Positions 48,915 through 58,824 of a stretch of 64,000 nucleotides of DNA are shown in pieces. Position numbers and translations under genes: made by a program. The DNA is from Stutzerimonas stutzeri (GTDB taxonomy: Bacteria; Pseudomonadota; Gammaproteobacteria; Pseudomonadales; Pseudomonadaceae), in contig NZ_JAGQFP010000001.1 of NCBI RefSeq assembly GCF_019090095.1, positions 1,488,001 to 1,552,000 of the forward strand, in the 5' to 3' direction. The notes under the pieces were generated by a model that saw nothing but the letters and a program-made list of their open reading frames with translations, was not told where the DNA came from and made no database searches. Position 1 is the first letter of the stretch; the number at the start of each line of letters is the position of its first letter.

Positions 48915-49736
48915 TCAGGCGTCCAGCGAGGGCCCGATCATCTCCGCCAGCTGCGGATACACGCCTGGACAGGCGACAAGGTAGGGGTTGCCCTTGAGCA
49001 GGCCATCGTTACGGAAGAAATCATTGACCCGGCCACCCGCCTCCTTGACCAGCACCAGCCCAGCCATGCAATCCCAACTTTTCAGCTCGGTCTCGTAGTA
49101 ACCGAGTAGCCGTCCGGCGGCCACGTAGGCGGTCATCAAGGCGCCGGAGCCATTCCGGAAGAACATCCCGCCTTCGGCCAGCAGCTTCTCCATGAACGGA
49201 ATGAAATGCTCCTTGCCACGCGGGTGGAAGGTGCCGGTCGCGGTCACGCCCTGCCCCACATGTGTCGCGGAGCTGACGCTCAAGCGCGTGTCGTTGACGA
49301 AGGCGCCCTTGCCCAGACAGCCATGGAACAGCTCGTTGTGGTTCGGGTCGGCGATGGCGCCCAGATGCGGTTCGCCGTCGATCAGCAGACCGATGGAGAC
49401 GCACCAGTTGTGCAGTCCGTTGACGAAGCAGGCGGTGCCATCGATCGGGTCGATGACCCAGACGCAACGCGCGCCGAGATCGGCCGAGCCGCTCTCCTCG
49501 CCGAGAAAGCCGTCTTCAGGGAAGCGCTGGCTCAATCGTTCACGGATAAAGGCTTCGATCTGCTTGTCGGCGATGCTGACCACGTCCTGCAAGTCGTCGC
49601 CCTTGTGCTCGACCGTCAGCGCTTCGCGCCGGCGGTAGAACGCCATGCCCATCTCCGCTGCCTCGAGCGCAAGGGCTTTGGCGCTGGCGTAACGTGCGTC
49701 GATATCGATGTGGGAAGCGGTGGATTCCGAAGTCAT
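48915..49736 (-). CDS. inositol monophosphatase family protein
   Basis: A 273-residue phosphatase of the SuhB/HisN/CysQ superfamily. Metal-binding motifs are LGEES (Glu80/81) and VIDPIDGT (Asp96, Asp99), plus the third metal site in LKSWDCMAG. Substrate-specific loops do not point clearly to inositol phosphate, histidinol phosphate or PAP. It is not next to histidine or sulfur genes. The product is soluble and Mg-dependent by family. The ATG at 49736 was kept. Confidence 0.9.
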   Translation of the reverse strand: MTSESTASHIDIDARYASAKALALEAAEMGMAFYRRREALTVEHKGDDLQDVVSIADKQIEAFIRERLSQRFPEDGFLGEESGSADLGARCVWVIDPIDGTACFVNGLHNWCVSIGLLIDGEPHLGAIADPNHNELFHGCLGKGAFVNDTRLSVSSATHVGQGVTATGTFHPRGKEHFIPFMEKLLAEGGMFFRNGSGALMTAYVAAGRLLGYYETELKSWDCMAGLVLVKEAGGRVNDFFRNDGLLKGNPYLVACPGVYPQLAEMIGPSLDA

Positions 49737-49897
49737 GTCGGTCCTTCTCTGGCGGGGCGCGCCCGGCGCGCAAAGATGCGGATTCTAGAGATTTGATGGC
49801 CTCAGGCCTACGCCATGCGGCAGCCAAACGAGGAATGGCGAGGGCGATTGTCGAGGGTTCAGCGGCAGCTATTTGCTCGCTAAACCACCGCGACAGC

Positions 49898-49925
49898 GGT
49901 TCGCCGCCAGGTATGGCGGCGAACC
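49898..49925. terminator. 11-bp stem hairpin downstream of catalase
   Basis: GGTTCGCCGCC pairs perfectly with GGCGGCGAACC around a 6-nt loop, just past the catalase stop codon on the minus strand. No T-tract follows on either strand, so it may be a terminator or a REP-like stabiliser. Confidence 0.6.
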
Positions 49926-49932
49926 TCGTGCA

Positions 49933-51519
49933 TCACGCCTCGTCGTGCTTGTCGCGGCCTTCCTGTCGGCCACTGCTGTAGGTCGGGCCCACCAGGTTTT
50001 CGCCCGGCGCGGCGCGGCCCTCGAGTGGCGGCAACGCCTTGGCTTTCTCGATATCGACACCCACGCCATCCGCCAGTCGCTGGCCATAATCGGGATCGCA
50101 GTGCCAGAAATGCCAGATCATCCGCAAGCAGATGTGCTCGGGGCAATCCTTCAGGTCTGCGGTGATGTTGGCGATCAGATCCTCACGCTCCCAATCCTCG
50201 AAGCTGCGGTAGCGCTCGCCGGCCTGGCGATAATCGGCCTGCGCCCTGGTGGTCTGGTAACGCCCAAGGTGCCCTTCGACGAACGGGTGGTAGTCGTGGG
50301 CAGGCTTGGGTGCCTCTTTCAGGCCACCCAAGGAGCTGGGCTCGTAATTGACATGGGGATTTTCGCCCGCGCCGTCGACGAAATGCGCCATGGCGCCGTC
50401 GCGCTGGTTGGTCGCCGCCGGCTTCTTCGGGGCGTTGATCGGCAATTGCAGGTAGTTGGCACCCACGCGGTAGCGCTGCGTGTCGGAATAGGACAGCGTT
50501 CGGCCTTGCAGCATCTTGTCATCGGAGAAGTCGATTCCATCGACCAGCACGCCGGTCCCGAAGGCTGCCTGCTCGGTTTCGGCAAAGACATTCGACGGGT
50601 TGCGGTCGAGCACCAACCTGCCCACCGGTAACAGCGGAAAGCGGTCTTCGGGCCAACGTTTGGTGTCGTCCAACGGGTCGAAGTCGAGTTCGTCGTGCGG
50701 ATCGTCGGACATGATCTGCACGGCCATTTCCCACTCCGGATGCTCGCCGCGCTCGATGGCATCGTAGAGGTCGCGGGTAGCGTGGCCCACGTCCCTCGCC
50801 TGGATCTCGGCGGCTTGCTCGGCGGTCAGGTTCTTCACGCCGAGCTTGGGCTCGAAGGAGAACTTGCACAGCACCGCCTCTCCCTTGTCGTTGACCAGCT
50901 TGTACGTATTCACGCTGGAACCCTGCATGTGCCGGTAGTCCGCCGGGATGCCCCAGGGGCTCTTGACCCAGGTGACCATGTGCAACGCTTCGGGGTGGTG
51001 CTGGACGAAATCGTAGAAGCGCCAGGCTTCCTGGCGGTTGGAAATCGGGTCCGGCTTGAAGGCGTGGATCATGTCGGGAAACTTGATCGCATCGCGGATG
51101 AAAAACACCTTGAGGTTGTTGCCCACTAGGTCCCAGTTACCGTCTTCGGTATAGAACTTGATCGCGAAGCCGCGGGGATCGCGCGCTGTTTCGGGCGACT
51201 CCTTACCGCCGATCACCGTCGAGAAGCGCAGGAACACCGGGGTACGCACGCCAGCGTTGGTGAGCACTTTGGCACGGGTGTACTTGCCGGCCGGCTCGTC
51301 ACCGATCCTGCCATAGGCCTCGAACCAGCCATGGGCGGCCGTACCGCGGGCATGGACAACCCGTTCAGGGATACGCTCGCGGTCGAAGTGGCTGATTTTT
51401 TCGATGAACTGATAATTCTCGAGTGTCGCCGGGCCACGCTCGCCCACGCTGCGCAGGCTCTGGTTGTCGCTGACAGGGTGACCCTGCCGGGTCGTGAGTG
51501 TGCTTCGCTCTTCAGTCAT
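49933..51519 (-). CDS. monofunctional haem catalase
   Basis: A 528-residue catalase. The distal His56 is in [11 protein letters not shown], the Asn pair near 134-135 is in [13 protein letters not shown], and the haem-ligand Tyr near 342 is in [11 protein letters not shown]. Size (about 60 kDa) fits small-subunit catalases such as KatA/KatB. There is no clear signal peptide. It disproportionates hydrogen peroxide. Two palindromes lie in its upstream region at 51592-51634. It is not in an operon with a ferritin or ankyrin gene. Confidence 0.95.
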   Translation of the reverse strand: MTEERSTLTTRQGHPVSDNQSLRSVGERGPATLENYQFIEKISHFDRERIPERVVHARGTAAHGWFEAYGRIGDEPAGKYTRAKVLTNAGVRTPVFLRFSTVIGGKESPETARDPRGFAIKFYTEDGNWDLVGNNLKVFFIRDAIKFPDMIHAFKPDPISNRQEAWRFYDFVQHHPEALHMVTWVKSPWGIPADYRHMQGSSVNTYKLVNDKGEAVLCKFSFEPKLGVKNLTAEQAAEIQARDVGHATRDLYDAIERGEHPEWEMAVQIMSDDPHDELDFDPLDDTKRWPEDRFPLLPVGRLVLDRNPSNVFAETEQAAFGTGVLVDGIDFSDDKMLQGRTLSYSDTQRYRVGANYLQLPINAPKKPAATNQRDGAMAHFVDGAGENPHVNYEPSSLGGLKEAPKPAHDYHPFVEGHLGRYQTTRAQADYRQAGERYRSFEDWEREDLIANITADLKDCPEHICLRMIWHFWHCDPDYGQRLADGVGVDIEKAKALPPLEGRAAPGENLVGPTYSSGRQEGRDKHDEA

Positions 51520-51591
51520 GAGGGCTCCTGGAACTATCGGGGCGGGAGTTCTTTAGGCGCCATCGACCGGCAGGGGTTCTGCACCATGACG

Positions 51592-51634
51592 CTATCGGAC
51601 CGATAGCCTGCTCTCAGCCACTATCGGTCGATAG
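51592..51634 (-). promoter_or_regulatory. paired CTATCGG palindromes upstream of catalase
   Basis: CTATCGGACCGATAG (51592-51606) and CTATCGGTCGATAG (51621-51634) are two similar palindromes 70-115 bp upstream of the catalase start. CTAT-N7-ATAG equals the spacing of the central OxyR half sites, but the outer ATAG and CTAT elements are not found. They may instead bind another regulator. Confidence 0.45.
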
Positions 51635-51646
51635 GCCAGTGGCTCA

Positions 51647-51895
51647 TCAGGGCTGGTTCTGCTCTTCGTGCAGGCGGACATTGAGCTCGTCGACGATCGG
51701 CGCCCACTCGGCGTCCTCCAGCCACTCGTCATTTAGGAAGGCGCGTTGGGCATCGCTCCAGAAGGGCGCTTCGACAAGCTTCATATGGTTCGGCAGCGGC
51801 GCGTGACTGGCGATGAAATCGTCGATGCTGGCCGGATCCGACGGAAGGCCCAGCTGCTCGAACAATGTGCTCATGTCTTTGTTTGGAAGTTCCAT
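51647..51895 (-). CDS. DUF2789 domain-containing protein
   Basis: The ATG at 51895 follows GAGGAG by about 7 bases and gives 82 residues (MELPNKDMSTLFEQLGLPSD). The rest has FIASHAPLPNHMKLVEAPFW and AAFLNDEWLEDAEWAPIVDEL-type conservation, the DUF2789 signature. The much longer frame to 52126 is spurious. The family is a small helical protein of unknown function common in Pseudomonas. It precedes the catalase gene on the same strand by about 130 bp. Confidence 0.88.
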   Translation of the reverse strand: MELPNKDMSTLFEQLGLPSDPASIDDFIASHAPLPNHMKLVEAPFWSDAQRAFLNDEWLEDAEWAPIVDELNVRLHEEQNQP

Positions 51896-52055
51896 CGAAC
51901 GGCTCCTCGTCCACGTCGATTGGCGCCCATCGGGTATGGGCGTTGCCTTCAGTAGAGGGTGCGGGACGACCATCAGTTCAACGAAACGCCTCTGGCCACG
52001 CTCAGCCAGAAACAAACAAGCGGGCCGCGCCAGGGCGAGGCCCGCCAAAGGGGAT

Positions 52056-52316
52056 TCAGGCGGCCTTGTCGAACAGTTGCCGACCCTGGTCGAGGCATTG
52101 ATCGACGAGCCATTTGCCGTGGGCAATGGAGGCCCGCTGCGCCTGCTCGAGTTCCGCCATGAAGGCGTGCCCGACCGGAAGCGCCATCCGCCGAGTGACC
52201 TGCCCTTGTGGATTGCTGATACGGCAGCCGCCAGCCCAGGGCGTCGGTGTGCCGGGATGCTCCATTACTTCGGCCGTAATGACGTGATCGCGGTATTCAC
52301 ATTGCATCATGGTCAT
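52056..52316 (-). CDS. hypothetical protein
   Basis: I choose the ATG at 52316 (86 residues, MTMMQCEYRDHVITAEVMEH), which has GAGAGGTGACACC upstream; the frame extends to 52367. The protein is soluble with charged termini; AGGCRISNPQGQVTRRMALP and ELEQAQRASIAHGKWLVDQC show no family I can name. It lies 160 bp upstream of the DUF2789 gene on the same strand, with which it may be cotranscribed. Confidence 0.7.
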   Translation of the reverse strand: MTMMQCEYRDHVITAEVMEHPGTPTPWAGGCRISNPQGQVTRRMALPVGHAFMAELEQAQRASIAHGKWLVDQCLDQGRQLFDKAA

Positions 52317-52575
52317 GGTGTCACCTCTCTCTGCTGACAGCCGTGGGCGGCTTCGACGCGCACCCATGTGGCTAGTTGCCCCCCTTTTCTTCAGTGTCCG
52401 CTACAAGCCAGGTACGCCCTACAGTGGCGCGCCTCGCGTAGTACCTCCAATGGGGTATAGCACATCCATCAGCGGCCGAAAGGTCCGGTGGTCGGCCAGC
52501 GCAATGGCGAATCGAAGCAGGCTGGTGCGGGCAATGGCCCGGCGAGGCGGTGTCGGCAGGGAGGGCTGGGAATGC

Positions 52576-52600
52576 AAAGGGCCTGCTAGGCAGGCCCTTT
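52576..52600. terminator. perfect hairpin terminator of the RaiA/HPF-like gene
   Basis: AAAGGGCCTGC and GCAGGCCCTTT form a perfect 11-bp stem around TAG. It lies between the convergent-side end of the HPF-like gene (minus strand) and the upstream gap. On the minus strand the right arm ends in CTTT, so it can terminate that gene. Confidence 0.75.
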
Positions 52601-52610
52601 GGTAGAAGGT

Positions 52611-53030
52611 TCAGAAGGCGCGCAGTTGTTCGTCAGCGAGGAAATCTTCCTCTAGCAGGGCATCTCTGCCTTCGACTTCGAGCGTCTCGCCTTCGACCGG
52701 GGTCGGGGCGGTTGCGCGTTTGCTGCGCAGCTTGCCGAATTGATGCTTGAGGGCGTTGTTGAGCTTGTCGATGGCCCCATCCACGGCCAATTCAAGGGAT
52801 GCCGCCTTGTGCGTAACGGAGACGGGCTGCTGCCCCTTGGGGCGCGCCTCGATCTGGCAGCGTTTGTCGTGGGCACCAGCCTTGATGCCGTTCTCGTCGT
52901 TCAGATGCACCACGACGCGGGTGACTTCGTCGTCGAACCGATCGAGCTTGTCGGCGACATTGGCGCTGACCCAGTCTACGAGACGGGCGCTTCCTTCGAT
53001 GTGGTTATCGCTATGTACTTGGATCTGCAT
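52611..53030 (-). CDS. ribosome hibernation HPF/RaiA-like protein
   Basis: A 139-residue protein. MQIQVHSDNHIEGSARLVDW, RVVVHLNDENGIKAGAHDKR and AASLELAVDGAIDKLNNALK follow the beta-alpha-beta-beta-beta-alpha fold of HPF/RaiA. The C-terminal tail is acidic (EGETLEVEGRDALLEEDFLA). Its core is shorter and more divergent than the HPF of the rpoN locus, so it is probably a second family member that binds or inhibits ribosomes under stress. A perfect hairpin follows. Confidence 0.8.
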   Translation of the reverse strand: MQIQVHSDNHIEGSARLVDWVSANVADKLDRFDDEVTRVVVHLNDENGIKAGAHDKRCQIEARPKGQQPVSVTHKAASLELAVDGAIDKLNNALKHQFGKLRSKRATAPTPVEGETLEVEGRDALLEEDFLADEQLRAF

Positions 53031-53175
53031 ATGCTCTTCCTTCTACGCGATCTAGGTAACCACCGTTCAGACCTCAAACGGCCTGGTCTAGGAATGCCAC
53101 TGTTGGCTAGATTAAGCAAGCGCAACGATGCATCAAAGCGCACGAGCCGATCTGCCCGAGGCTTTACGCCAGCAT

Positions 53176-53958
53176 TCACGCCTCGGCGGACAGCTTCTTC
53201 TTCGGGTAGATGTCGTAGCGGCTGGACTTGCCTTCTAGGCAGTAACCCGGCTTGGGGCCGTCTATGGTCGGTGCTTTACGCGGCCGCTTCACCACCACGC
53301 GGTGGCTGGCCAGCGTCAGGGCCTGCTCGAGCAAGGCGCCGGCATCCAGGTCGTCGCCAACGAAGGGCCGAAACAAGCGCATTTCCTTTTTCACCAGAGC
53401 GCTCTTTTCCCGGTGTGGAAACATCGGATCGAGGTAGATCACCTGTGGCGGCTCGCCTTGCCAGCCCGCCATCAGCTCAATGGCGTTGCCCTGCTGCAGG
53501 TGCATGCGTTCGACGATAGGCCGCACGTCGGCGTCCAGACGCCCCCGTGCCAAGCCGTCTTCCAACAACGCGGCAATCAGCGGCTGACGCTCGAACAATA
53601 CCAGGTCACAACCCAGCGTGGCCAGGACGAAGGCGTCGCGCCCGAGCCCTGCCGTGGCGTCCAGCACGCGTGGGCGGATGCCGGGCTGGATACCGACTGC
53701 CTTGGCGATCATCTGCCCGCTGCCGCCGCCGAACTGGCGCCGATGCGCCGCGCCGCCCTCGACGAAATCTACCCGTACCGGCCCCGGCGCCTGGGGGCCG
53801 AGCACCTGCAGTTGAAGACCGTTTTCACCCAGTTGCAGGGCGAACTCCGCCTCATCCGCCTGCGAAGGCAAGCCGAGTCGCGCCGCCCAAGCGCCAGCCT
53901 GCTCGACGAACTGAGGCGCAAGGGCTTCGACACGAACTAACGGGGATGAGGCAGTCAT
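53176..53958 (-). CDS. rsmJ: 16S rRNA (guanine1516-N2)-methyltransferase
   Basis: I choose the ATG at 53958 (260 residues); the longer start at 54024 is not supported. The SAM motif [19 protein letters not shown], the NPPY-type [19 protein letters not shown] and [20 protein letters not shown] match RsmJ (YhiQ) along the whole length. It methylates N2 of G1516 in 16S rRNA. On the same strand as the extensin-like gene upstream, separated by 56 bp and probably cotranscribed. Confidence 0.93.
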   Translation of the reverse strand: MTASSPLVRVEALAPQFVEQAGAWAARLGLPSQADEAEFALQLGENGLQLQVLGPQAPGPVRVDFVEGGAAHRRQFGGGSGQMIAKAVGIQPGIRPRVLDATAGLGRDAFVLATLGCDLVLFERQPLIAALLEDGLARGRLDADVRPIVERMHLQQGNAIELMAGWQGEPPQVIYLDPMFPHREKSALVKKEMRLFRPFVGDDLDAGALLEQALTLASHRVVVKRPRKAPTIDGPKPGYCLEGKSSRYDIYPKKKLSAEA

Positions 53959-54014
53959 ACGGAGCTCGGTGGTGGGAAAACGCCGCATTCTGCCAGAGGC
54001 GGCGCCGGCCTGCC

Positions 54015-54707
54015 TCAGCGACACATGCCGAAGCCACCCATATCGACATGGAAATGGTCATGGTGGGCCGCATTGTACTCGGGGCTCAGGGTGATCTTGA
54101 ACGCATCGCAGGCAGCCGCCTTGACCTCACGAAGAAAGCGCGCCTTGTCGCCGTCGCCCTTCCAGTCCCGGGCCACCGTGATCCGCGTGCCGTCCTGCAG
54201 CCAGAACCCGGCCAGATCCAGCGCATTGGCCGACGCGTGCTGACTGCGCCGGTTGCTGCGGGCAATGTTGCGGCAGGCGAAGCTGCCAAAGTGATCGACA
54301 CGCACCACGGGCTGACCGAACACCTGCTGCGCGGCCGGCTGCAGGCCGTGTCGTTCGAACAAGGCGTAGGCCGCGGCCAGTGGACAGGTCGCCAGAAACG
54401 CGCCGTTGAAGCGCACCGCGGAGCCGGTCACGCGCACGGCGTTTTCGACCGGACAGCCAGGCTGCGGCGTGCTGTCCGGCACGGCCACGTATTGCAGATC
54501 CGAGCTGGCCAGCGCCTGCTCGCACAGCCCAGGGTCCGCCTGCAAACGGCGCAGCTTGAACGATGTCAGCAGGTTCGGCGGCTCACGAATATCCAGCGGC
54601 GCCCAGGGGTTCCACTTCGGCGGAATGTCGACGTGTCCACGCCATACCGCGTAGACGAACCCGCCCGATACGAGCAGCAGCAACAGGAAGAAACGGCCGA
54701 AAGTCAT
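54015..54707 (-). CDS. extensin-like (M15-type) periplasmic protein
   Basis: A 230-residue protein with an N-terminal helix ([16 protein letters not shown]) anchoring it to the inner membrane. The C-terminal extensin-like domain has [20 protein letters not shown] and [13 protein letters not shown], the His/Asp pattern of zinc D,D-carboxypeptidase-type enzymes. A role in cell-wall peptide trimming is possible but unproven. Its end is 56 bp before rsmJ on the same strand. The start of the DUF72 gene is upstream beyond 57 bp. Confidence 0.87.
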   Translation of the reverse strand: MTFGRFFLLLLLVSGGFVYAVWRGHVDIPPKWNPWAPLDIREPPNLLTSFKLRRLQADPGLCEQALASSDLQYVAVPDSTPQPGCPVENAVRVTGSAVRFNGAFLATCPLAAAYALFERHGLQPAAQQVFGQPVVRVDHFGSFACRNIARSNRRSQHASANALDLAGFWLQDGTRITVARDWKGDGDKARFLREVKAAACDAFKITLSPEYNAAHHDHFHVDMGGFGMCR

Positions 54708-54763
54708 GCCGATTTTGGCAACACCGGTACGCCAAGGTTGCAGCGATGCCGGCTAGCGGGCCA

Positions 54764-55639
54764 TCACACGCAACGTTCGCCACCCAACAGCGACAGCTGC
54801 GACTCACTCTGCATCGGCGCCACGGCCAACGGTGGCAGGCCAGGCAACCGATCGCCGAGCTGCTGGTGAAAGCGCATGGCCAGGTCCGGCGCCAGCCGGT
54901 TGTCAGGCGTATGCAGATAGACATGCGGACGCTTGCCCGCCTCGATCCAGCCCGCCACCTTGTCCAGCCACGGCGCAAGGAAGCGATCGTTGGCCTCCAG
55001 CTCGGGATGCCCGACGAAACGCAGCTGCGGAGATTCGCTGAACGCCGCCGGACGCACCGGCAGTCGCGGCTTCTTGCTTTGTGCGTGCGACACGGCGGGA
55101 TCGCTCGTCCGGCAGCTGAACAGCGCGCGGGTATCCATGCAGATGCGCTCGACGCCCCGCTCGAACAGCAAGCGGTTCAGCGCTCGCTCCTCCTCGCTCT
55201 TGGCGAAAAACGCGGGGTGGCGCACCTCTACCGCCAAGGGTCTGTTCAGTGTCTCGATCAGCTGCACCAGCTCACCGAGGCGAGCCGGCCCGAAGGTCGC
55301 GGGCAGCTGCAACCAGAACGGGCTGACCCGCTGCCCCAACGGGGCGAGTAGCGAACGGAACGACAGGATCAGATCCGTTGTTTCACGTAGGTCCGGCGCC
55401 TGGCTGATCTCTCGCGGCAGCTTGGCGCAGAAGCGAAAGCCTTCGGGCATCAGTGTCGCCCAGCGCTCGACCTTCTGCGCCGATGGCCAGGCATAGAGTG
55501 TGGTGTTGCCCTCAACGCTGTTGAAAACCGAGCAATAACGCGCCAGGAACTCGCTGGCCGGCAAACCCGGCGGGTACAGCGATCCACGCCAGCTAGCGTC
55601 GTTCCAGGAGGGGCAACCGAGAAAATAGGGAAGAGTCAA
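54764..55639 (-). CDS. DUF72 domain-containing protein (second copy)
   Basis: A 291-residue member of the family, clearly divergent from the one at 29889-30614. GCPSWNDASWRGSLYPPG, VFNSVEGNTTLYAWP, GFRFCAKLPREISQAPD, FWLQLPATFGPARLGELVQL and AVEVRHPAFFA fit DUF72. The longer C terminus has VYLHTPDNRLAPDLAM, which is standard for long members. It is 57 bp upstream of the extensin-like gene on the same strand and probably in one transcript with rsmJ. Confidence 0.9.
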   Translation of the reverse strand: MTLPYFLGCPSWNDASWRGSLYPPGLPASEFLARYCSVFNSVEGNTTLYAWPSAQKVERWATLMPEGFRFCAKLPREISQAPDLRETTDLILSFRSLLAPLGQRVSPFWLQLPATFGPARLGELVQLIETLNRPLAVEVRHPAFFAKSEEERALNRLLFERGVERICMDTRALFSCRTSDPAVSHAQSKKPRLPVRPAAFSESPQLRFVGHPELEANDRFLAPWLDKVAGWIEAGKRPHVYLHTPDNRLAPDLAMRFHQQLGDRLPGLPPLAVAPMQSESQLSLLGGERCV

Positions 55640-55657
55640 AACGCGGGTCAGGATGCC

Positions 55658-56020
55658 TCAGGCATAGAGGTCCAGTCCGAGTACTTCGTGGGCGTCTAGG
55701 TCGGCGGTGAAGCTGGCCGTGCTGCCATAACTCTGCAGCGCCTGCGATGCGCGGCTGGTCAGTGGCCGTTCCATCATGGCTTCGAAACGTGCCGGCATGA
55801 AATCGCCGGAGATCACCGACGCGTCATCGGCAGATTCGCTGCGCGTGGGCCGGGAGAGGTGCTCGTAGGTGAATTCGGTCTGGCTGGCCGGGGTGACGAT
55901 CGTCTCGCGCGCCTGCTCTGCCGCCCGTTCGCTCTCGCGATAGGGTACCGGCGCGCTGCCCCGCTGGGGCGCGCGTTCGATGGGGTAGGCAGAAGGGGCG
56001 AGACCGTTTAGACGCATCAT
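55658..56020 (-). CDS. hypothetical protein
   Basis: A 120-residue protein. The first half is low-complexity and Arg/Pro/Glu-rich (APQRGSAPVPYRESERAAEQ). The second half has SVISGDFMPARFEAMMER-type helices and a C-terminal HEVLGLDLYA. No membrane segment or family is recognised, though the same place next to tsaB holds a small hypothetical gene in other pseudomonads. An AGG site lies before the ATG. It is 18 bp upstream of the DUF72 gene. Confidence 0.75.
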   Translation of the reverse strand: MMRLNGLAPSAYPIERAPQRGSAPVPYRESERAAEQARETIVTPASQTEFTYEHLSRPTRSESADDASVISGDFMPARFEAMMERPLTSRASQALQSYGSTASFTADLDAHEVLGLDLYA

Positions 56021-56078
56021 TCACCTGTCGAAGTGCAGCGACTCTAGCGAGGCGCTCGCCAATTAGCAATGCCGCCTG

Positions 56079-56756
56079 TCACCGGGCTTGCTTGGGCGTT
56101 GCGACATTGTCACGCAAGTAGATCGGCTGGGCCTGATCGGCGTCCACCGCTTCCCCGCGTTGCCAGGCGAAGCCAGCCAGGGTCAGCAAGTCCTCGGCAT
56201 GCGGCAGCAGGCCTGCATCGGTCCCGGCAGGCTGTACCGCGAGCCTCGCACCGTAGCCCCAACCGGTCCCGGCGCCGAACCATTGGCCCGCCTCCCCGCG
56301 CGGCAGACTCACCTGCTCCGGTGGCAGCACCGCTTCGAGGCCGGCCAGCTGCATTTCACCCTGATGCAGGCAATAGCAGCCCCAGTAAACCTCGTCCATC
56401 CGCGCATCGATGGCGGCGGCTACCTGCTCGACGCCGCGTTCGCGGTGCGCGCGCTGGGCGATGGTGGCGAGCGTCGAGACGGGCAACACCGGACGCTGCA
56501 ACGCGAACGCCAGCCCCTGCACCACACCGACTGCGATACGCACGCCAGTGAAGGCACCCGGCCCGCGGCCGAAAGCCAGCGCATCGACCGCCGACAGGGC
56601 GATGCCCGCCTCGGCCAGTATCGTCTGGATCATCGGCAACAGCCGTTGCGCATGCAGTCGGGGAATCACTTCGTAGTGGCTGATGACCTTGCCCTCATGC
56701 AGCAATGCAACGGAGCAGGCTTCGGTCGCAGTATCCAGCGCCAACAGAGTGGTCAT
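56079..56756 (-). CDS. tsaB: tRNA threonylcarbamoyladenosine biosynthesis protein TsaB
   Basis: A 225-residue ASKHA-fold protein. LLALDTATEACSVALLHEGK, HAQRLLPMIQTILAEAG, FGRGPGAFTGVRIAVGVVQG and AAIDARMDEVYWGCY match TsaB. It scaffolds TsaD and TsaE in t6A37 formation on ANN-decoding tRNAs. It lacks the TsaD metal-binding HxxxH motif, as expected. The gene precedes the small hypothetical gene on the same strand. Confidence 0.95.
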   Translation of the reverse strand: MTTLLALDTATEACSVALLHEGKVISHYEVIPRLHAQRLLPMIQTILAEAGIALSAVDALAFGRGPGAFTGVRIAVGVVQGLAFALQRPVLPVSTLATIAQRAHRERGVEQVAAAIDARMDEVYWGCYCLHQGEMQLAGLEAVLPPEQVSLPRGEAGQWFGAGTGWGYGARLAVQPAGTDAGLLPHAEDLLTLAGFAWQRGEAVDADQAQPIYLRDNVATPKQAR

Positions 56757-56935
56757 GGTGAGTTATGCAGGTTGCCGAGTGGGCGGGCATTAAAACGGTT
56801 TAGGTCGTTTTTTGCCAGCGCTGCGACCCGTCCGGCGATGGGTCGCCAGCAACAGGGCCAGTACCAGCAACCGGGAAGCGGCCGGTGCGGGGCCGCTTCC
56901 CGGAGCGGTCCAGCGCCGCAGCGCTAGGCGATCGA

Positions 56936-57994
56936 TCAATGAATCTGGTCGGGTTTGACCACGATCCAGTTTTTGTCAGCAGTTACCGCCTGGCCCAGCT
57001 CAGCCTGGCGTTTGGCCGCGCTGGCCTGCCACTCCTTGATCTGCTGGGTGTACTTGGCTTTGCGATCGACCCAGATGCGCAGCCCGCCCTTGTCCATGTC
57101 GGTGGCGTTGAACAGCATGTAGCCATCGGACAGCGGCGTGTCGCCTGCCACCAGCACCGGCATCTTCCACTGGTCGATCCAGCCGTGAATCGTCGCCAGC
57201 TTGCCTTCGTACCAGGTCATGGGGTTCATCAGAAACGGCGTCACCTGCAGGTCGAGGTTGGCAGCCGGATCGTAGCGGCCCGCTTTGATCTGCAGGCGCG
57301 AGCTGGTGAGCTCACCGCTCTTGGGATCCTTGAGCAGCATGTTGACGCCTATGACGTTCTCGGGTTTGACGTTGTAGCCGTACTTGGGATCGCTGGCGAT
57401 CATGCGCACGATCTCTTCGCTGGCGGCGGTCATCACATAGACCTCGATGCCGTTTTCCTGCAGACGGTTGTACAACTCCTGCATGCCGGTAAAGAGCTTC
57501 GGCGGCGTGACGCTGCCTTGCACTACCTTGTCGCCGTCGTAATAGCTGATCGGCACGGGCTTGTCATAGGCCATGACCTCATCGACATAGCCCTTCAGCT
57601 CGCGCAGCGTGAGGCCGGAAAAGATCTGCGCGACCCAGGGATAGCAAACCAGGTCGTCGATCTCGCACAGGCGGTAGTAATAGCTGTTGAGGCTTTCCTT
57701 GAATCCGTCGCTGTCCTTGAACGGAATGAGTTTGAGCGACGGGTCCATCGTCTCGCGGGTGAGCACGCCCTTCATTTCCAGGTAGGGCAGCAAGGCCTCT
57801 TCGATATCGAACTGATAACTGGTGTTGTCCATGTCGAACACCGCATAGGCGCCTTTGTTGGCGTTCGCAGCGATCATGTTGTCGATCTGCGTCGCCGCCT
57901 CGCTGGGCCAGTGCCGAAGCTCGGTAGCGGCGCTTGCACCCAGGGCCGCGACACTCATGGCCAGCCCGACGACCCACGTCTGCATCGTTCTCAT
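56936..57994 (-). CDS. pchP: phosphorylcholine phosphatase (HAD family)
   Basis: A 352-residue periplasmic HAD phosphatase close to P. aeruginosa PchP (349). A signal peptide is cleaved after ASA (residues 20-22). The nucleophile motif is FDMDNTSYQF with Asp54 and Asp56; ENGIEVYVMTAASEE and VLVAGDTPLSDGYMLF supply the later motifs. It releases phosphate from phosphorylcholine after phospholipase C action. No choline gene is adjacent, so regulation in trans is expected. Placed between tsaB and adk. Confidence 0.92.
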   Translation of the reverse strand: MRTMQTWVVGLAMSVAALGASAATELRHWPSEAATQIDNMIAANANKGAYAVFDMDNTSYQFDIEEALLPYLEMKGVLTRETMDPSLKLIPFKDSDGFKESLNSYYYRLCEIDDLVCYPWVAQIFSGLTLRELKGYVDEVMAYDKPVPISYYDGDKVVQGSVTPPKLFTGMQELYNRLQENGIEVYVMTAASEEIVRMIASDPKYGYNVKPENVIGVNMLLKDPKSGELTSSRLQIKAGRYDPAANLDLQVTPFLMNPMTWYEGKLATIHGWIDQWKMPVLVAGDTPLSDGYMLFNATDMDKGGLRIWVDRKAKYTQQIKEWQASAAKRQAELGQAVTADKNWIVVKPDQIH

Positions 57995-58131
57995 ACGCTC
58001 TCCTGCGTTTTTCTTATTTAGGAATCAGCCACTGGTATAGACCAGAGGACTGACGCTAGCGCACCTGAGAAAGCAAGCTGCTCCGAGAACGACCCTTGAT
58101 TATCTATTCCGACCCGCCCCGCCCTGAAACG

Positions 58132-58158
58132 ACAACGGCCCGCAAAGCGGGCCGTTGT
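58132..58158. terminator. hairpin between adk and pchP
   Basis: ACAACGGCCCGC pairs with GCGGGCCGTTGT around AAA, just past the adk stop on the minus strand and before pchP. A strong 12-bp stem with T-rich flanks. Confidence 0.75.
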
Positions 58159-58176
58159 TTGTCAGCGCAGTAACGT

Positions 58177-58824
58177 TTAGCTGAGTGCAGCCATCACCTT
58201 GGCGGTGATCTCTTCCACCGAGCCGACACCTTCGACGCGGCTGCACTTGGGCGTGCCTTCGGTCGTTTCGAGGTTCCGGTAGAAAGCCACCAGCGGCTTG
58301 GTCTGCGAGTGGTAGACGCTCAGGCGATGGCGGACGGTTTCTTCCAGATCGTCCTTGCGCTGAATCAGCTCTTCACCGGTCAGGTCGTCGACACCGGCGA
58401 CCTTCGGTGGGTTGTGCTCGGTGTGGTAAACGCGGCCAGAGGCCGGATGTACGCGACGGCCAGACAGGCGACCAACGATCTCCTCGTCGTCTACCGCGAT
58501 TTCCAGCACGTGGTCCAGGTGAACGCCAGCGTCACGCAGGGCCTCGGCCTGGGGAATGGTGCGCGGGAAGCCATCGAAGAGAAAACCGTTAGCGCAATCG
58601 GGCTGCTGCAGGCGCTCCTGGATCAGCGCGATGATGATTTCATCAGAGACCAGGCCGCCACTGTCCATGACGTCCTTGACCTGCAGGCCCAGCGGCGAGC
58701 CCGCCTTGACCGCAGCTCGCAACATGTCGCCCGTGGAGATTTGCGGAATGGCGAACTTCTCGGTGATGAAGCGAGCCTGTGTACCTTTCCCGGCACCGGG
58801 CGCTCCCAGCAGAATTACGCGCAT
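58177..58824 (-). CDS. adk: adenylate kinase
   Basis: I choose the ATG at 58824 (215 residues, [20 protein letters not shown]), the standard length. The P-loop, [36 protein letters not shown] and the LID with [20 protein letters not shown] are intact. The LID lacks zinc cysteines and has the His/Ser/Thr set of Gram-negative enzymes. It interconverts ATP + AMP and 2 ADP. Followed by a strong hairpin and pchP. Confidence 0.98.
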   Translation of the reverse strand: MRVILLGAPGAGKGTQARFITEKFAIPQISTGDMLRAAVKAGSPLGLQVKDVMDSGGLVSDEIIIALIQERLQQPDCANGFLFDGFPRTIPQAEALRDAGVHLDHVLEIAVDDEEIVGRLSGRRVHPASGRVYHTEHNPPKVAGVDDLTGEELIQRKDDLEETVRHRLSVYHSQTKPLVAFYRNLETTEGTPKCSRVEGVGSVEEITAKVMAALS

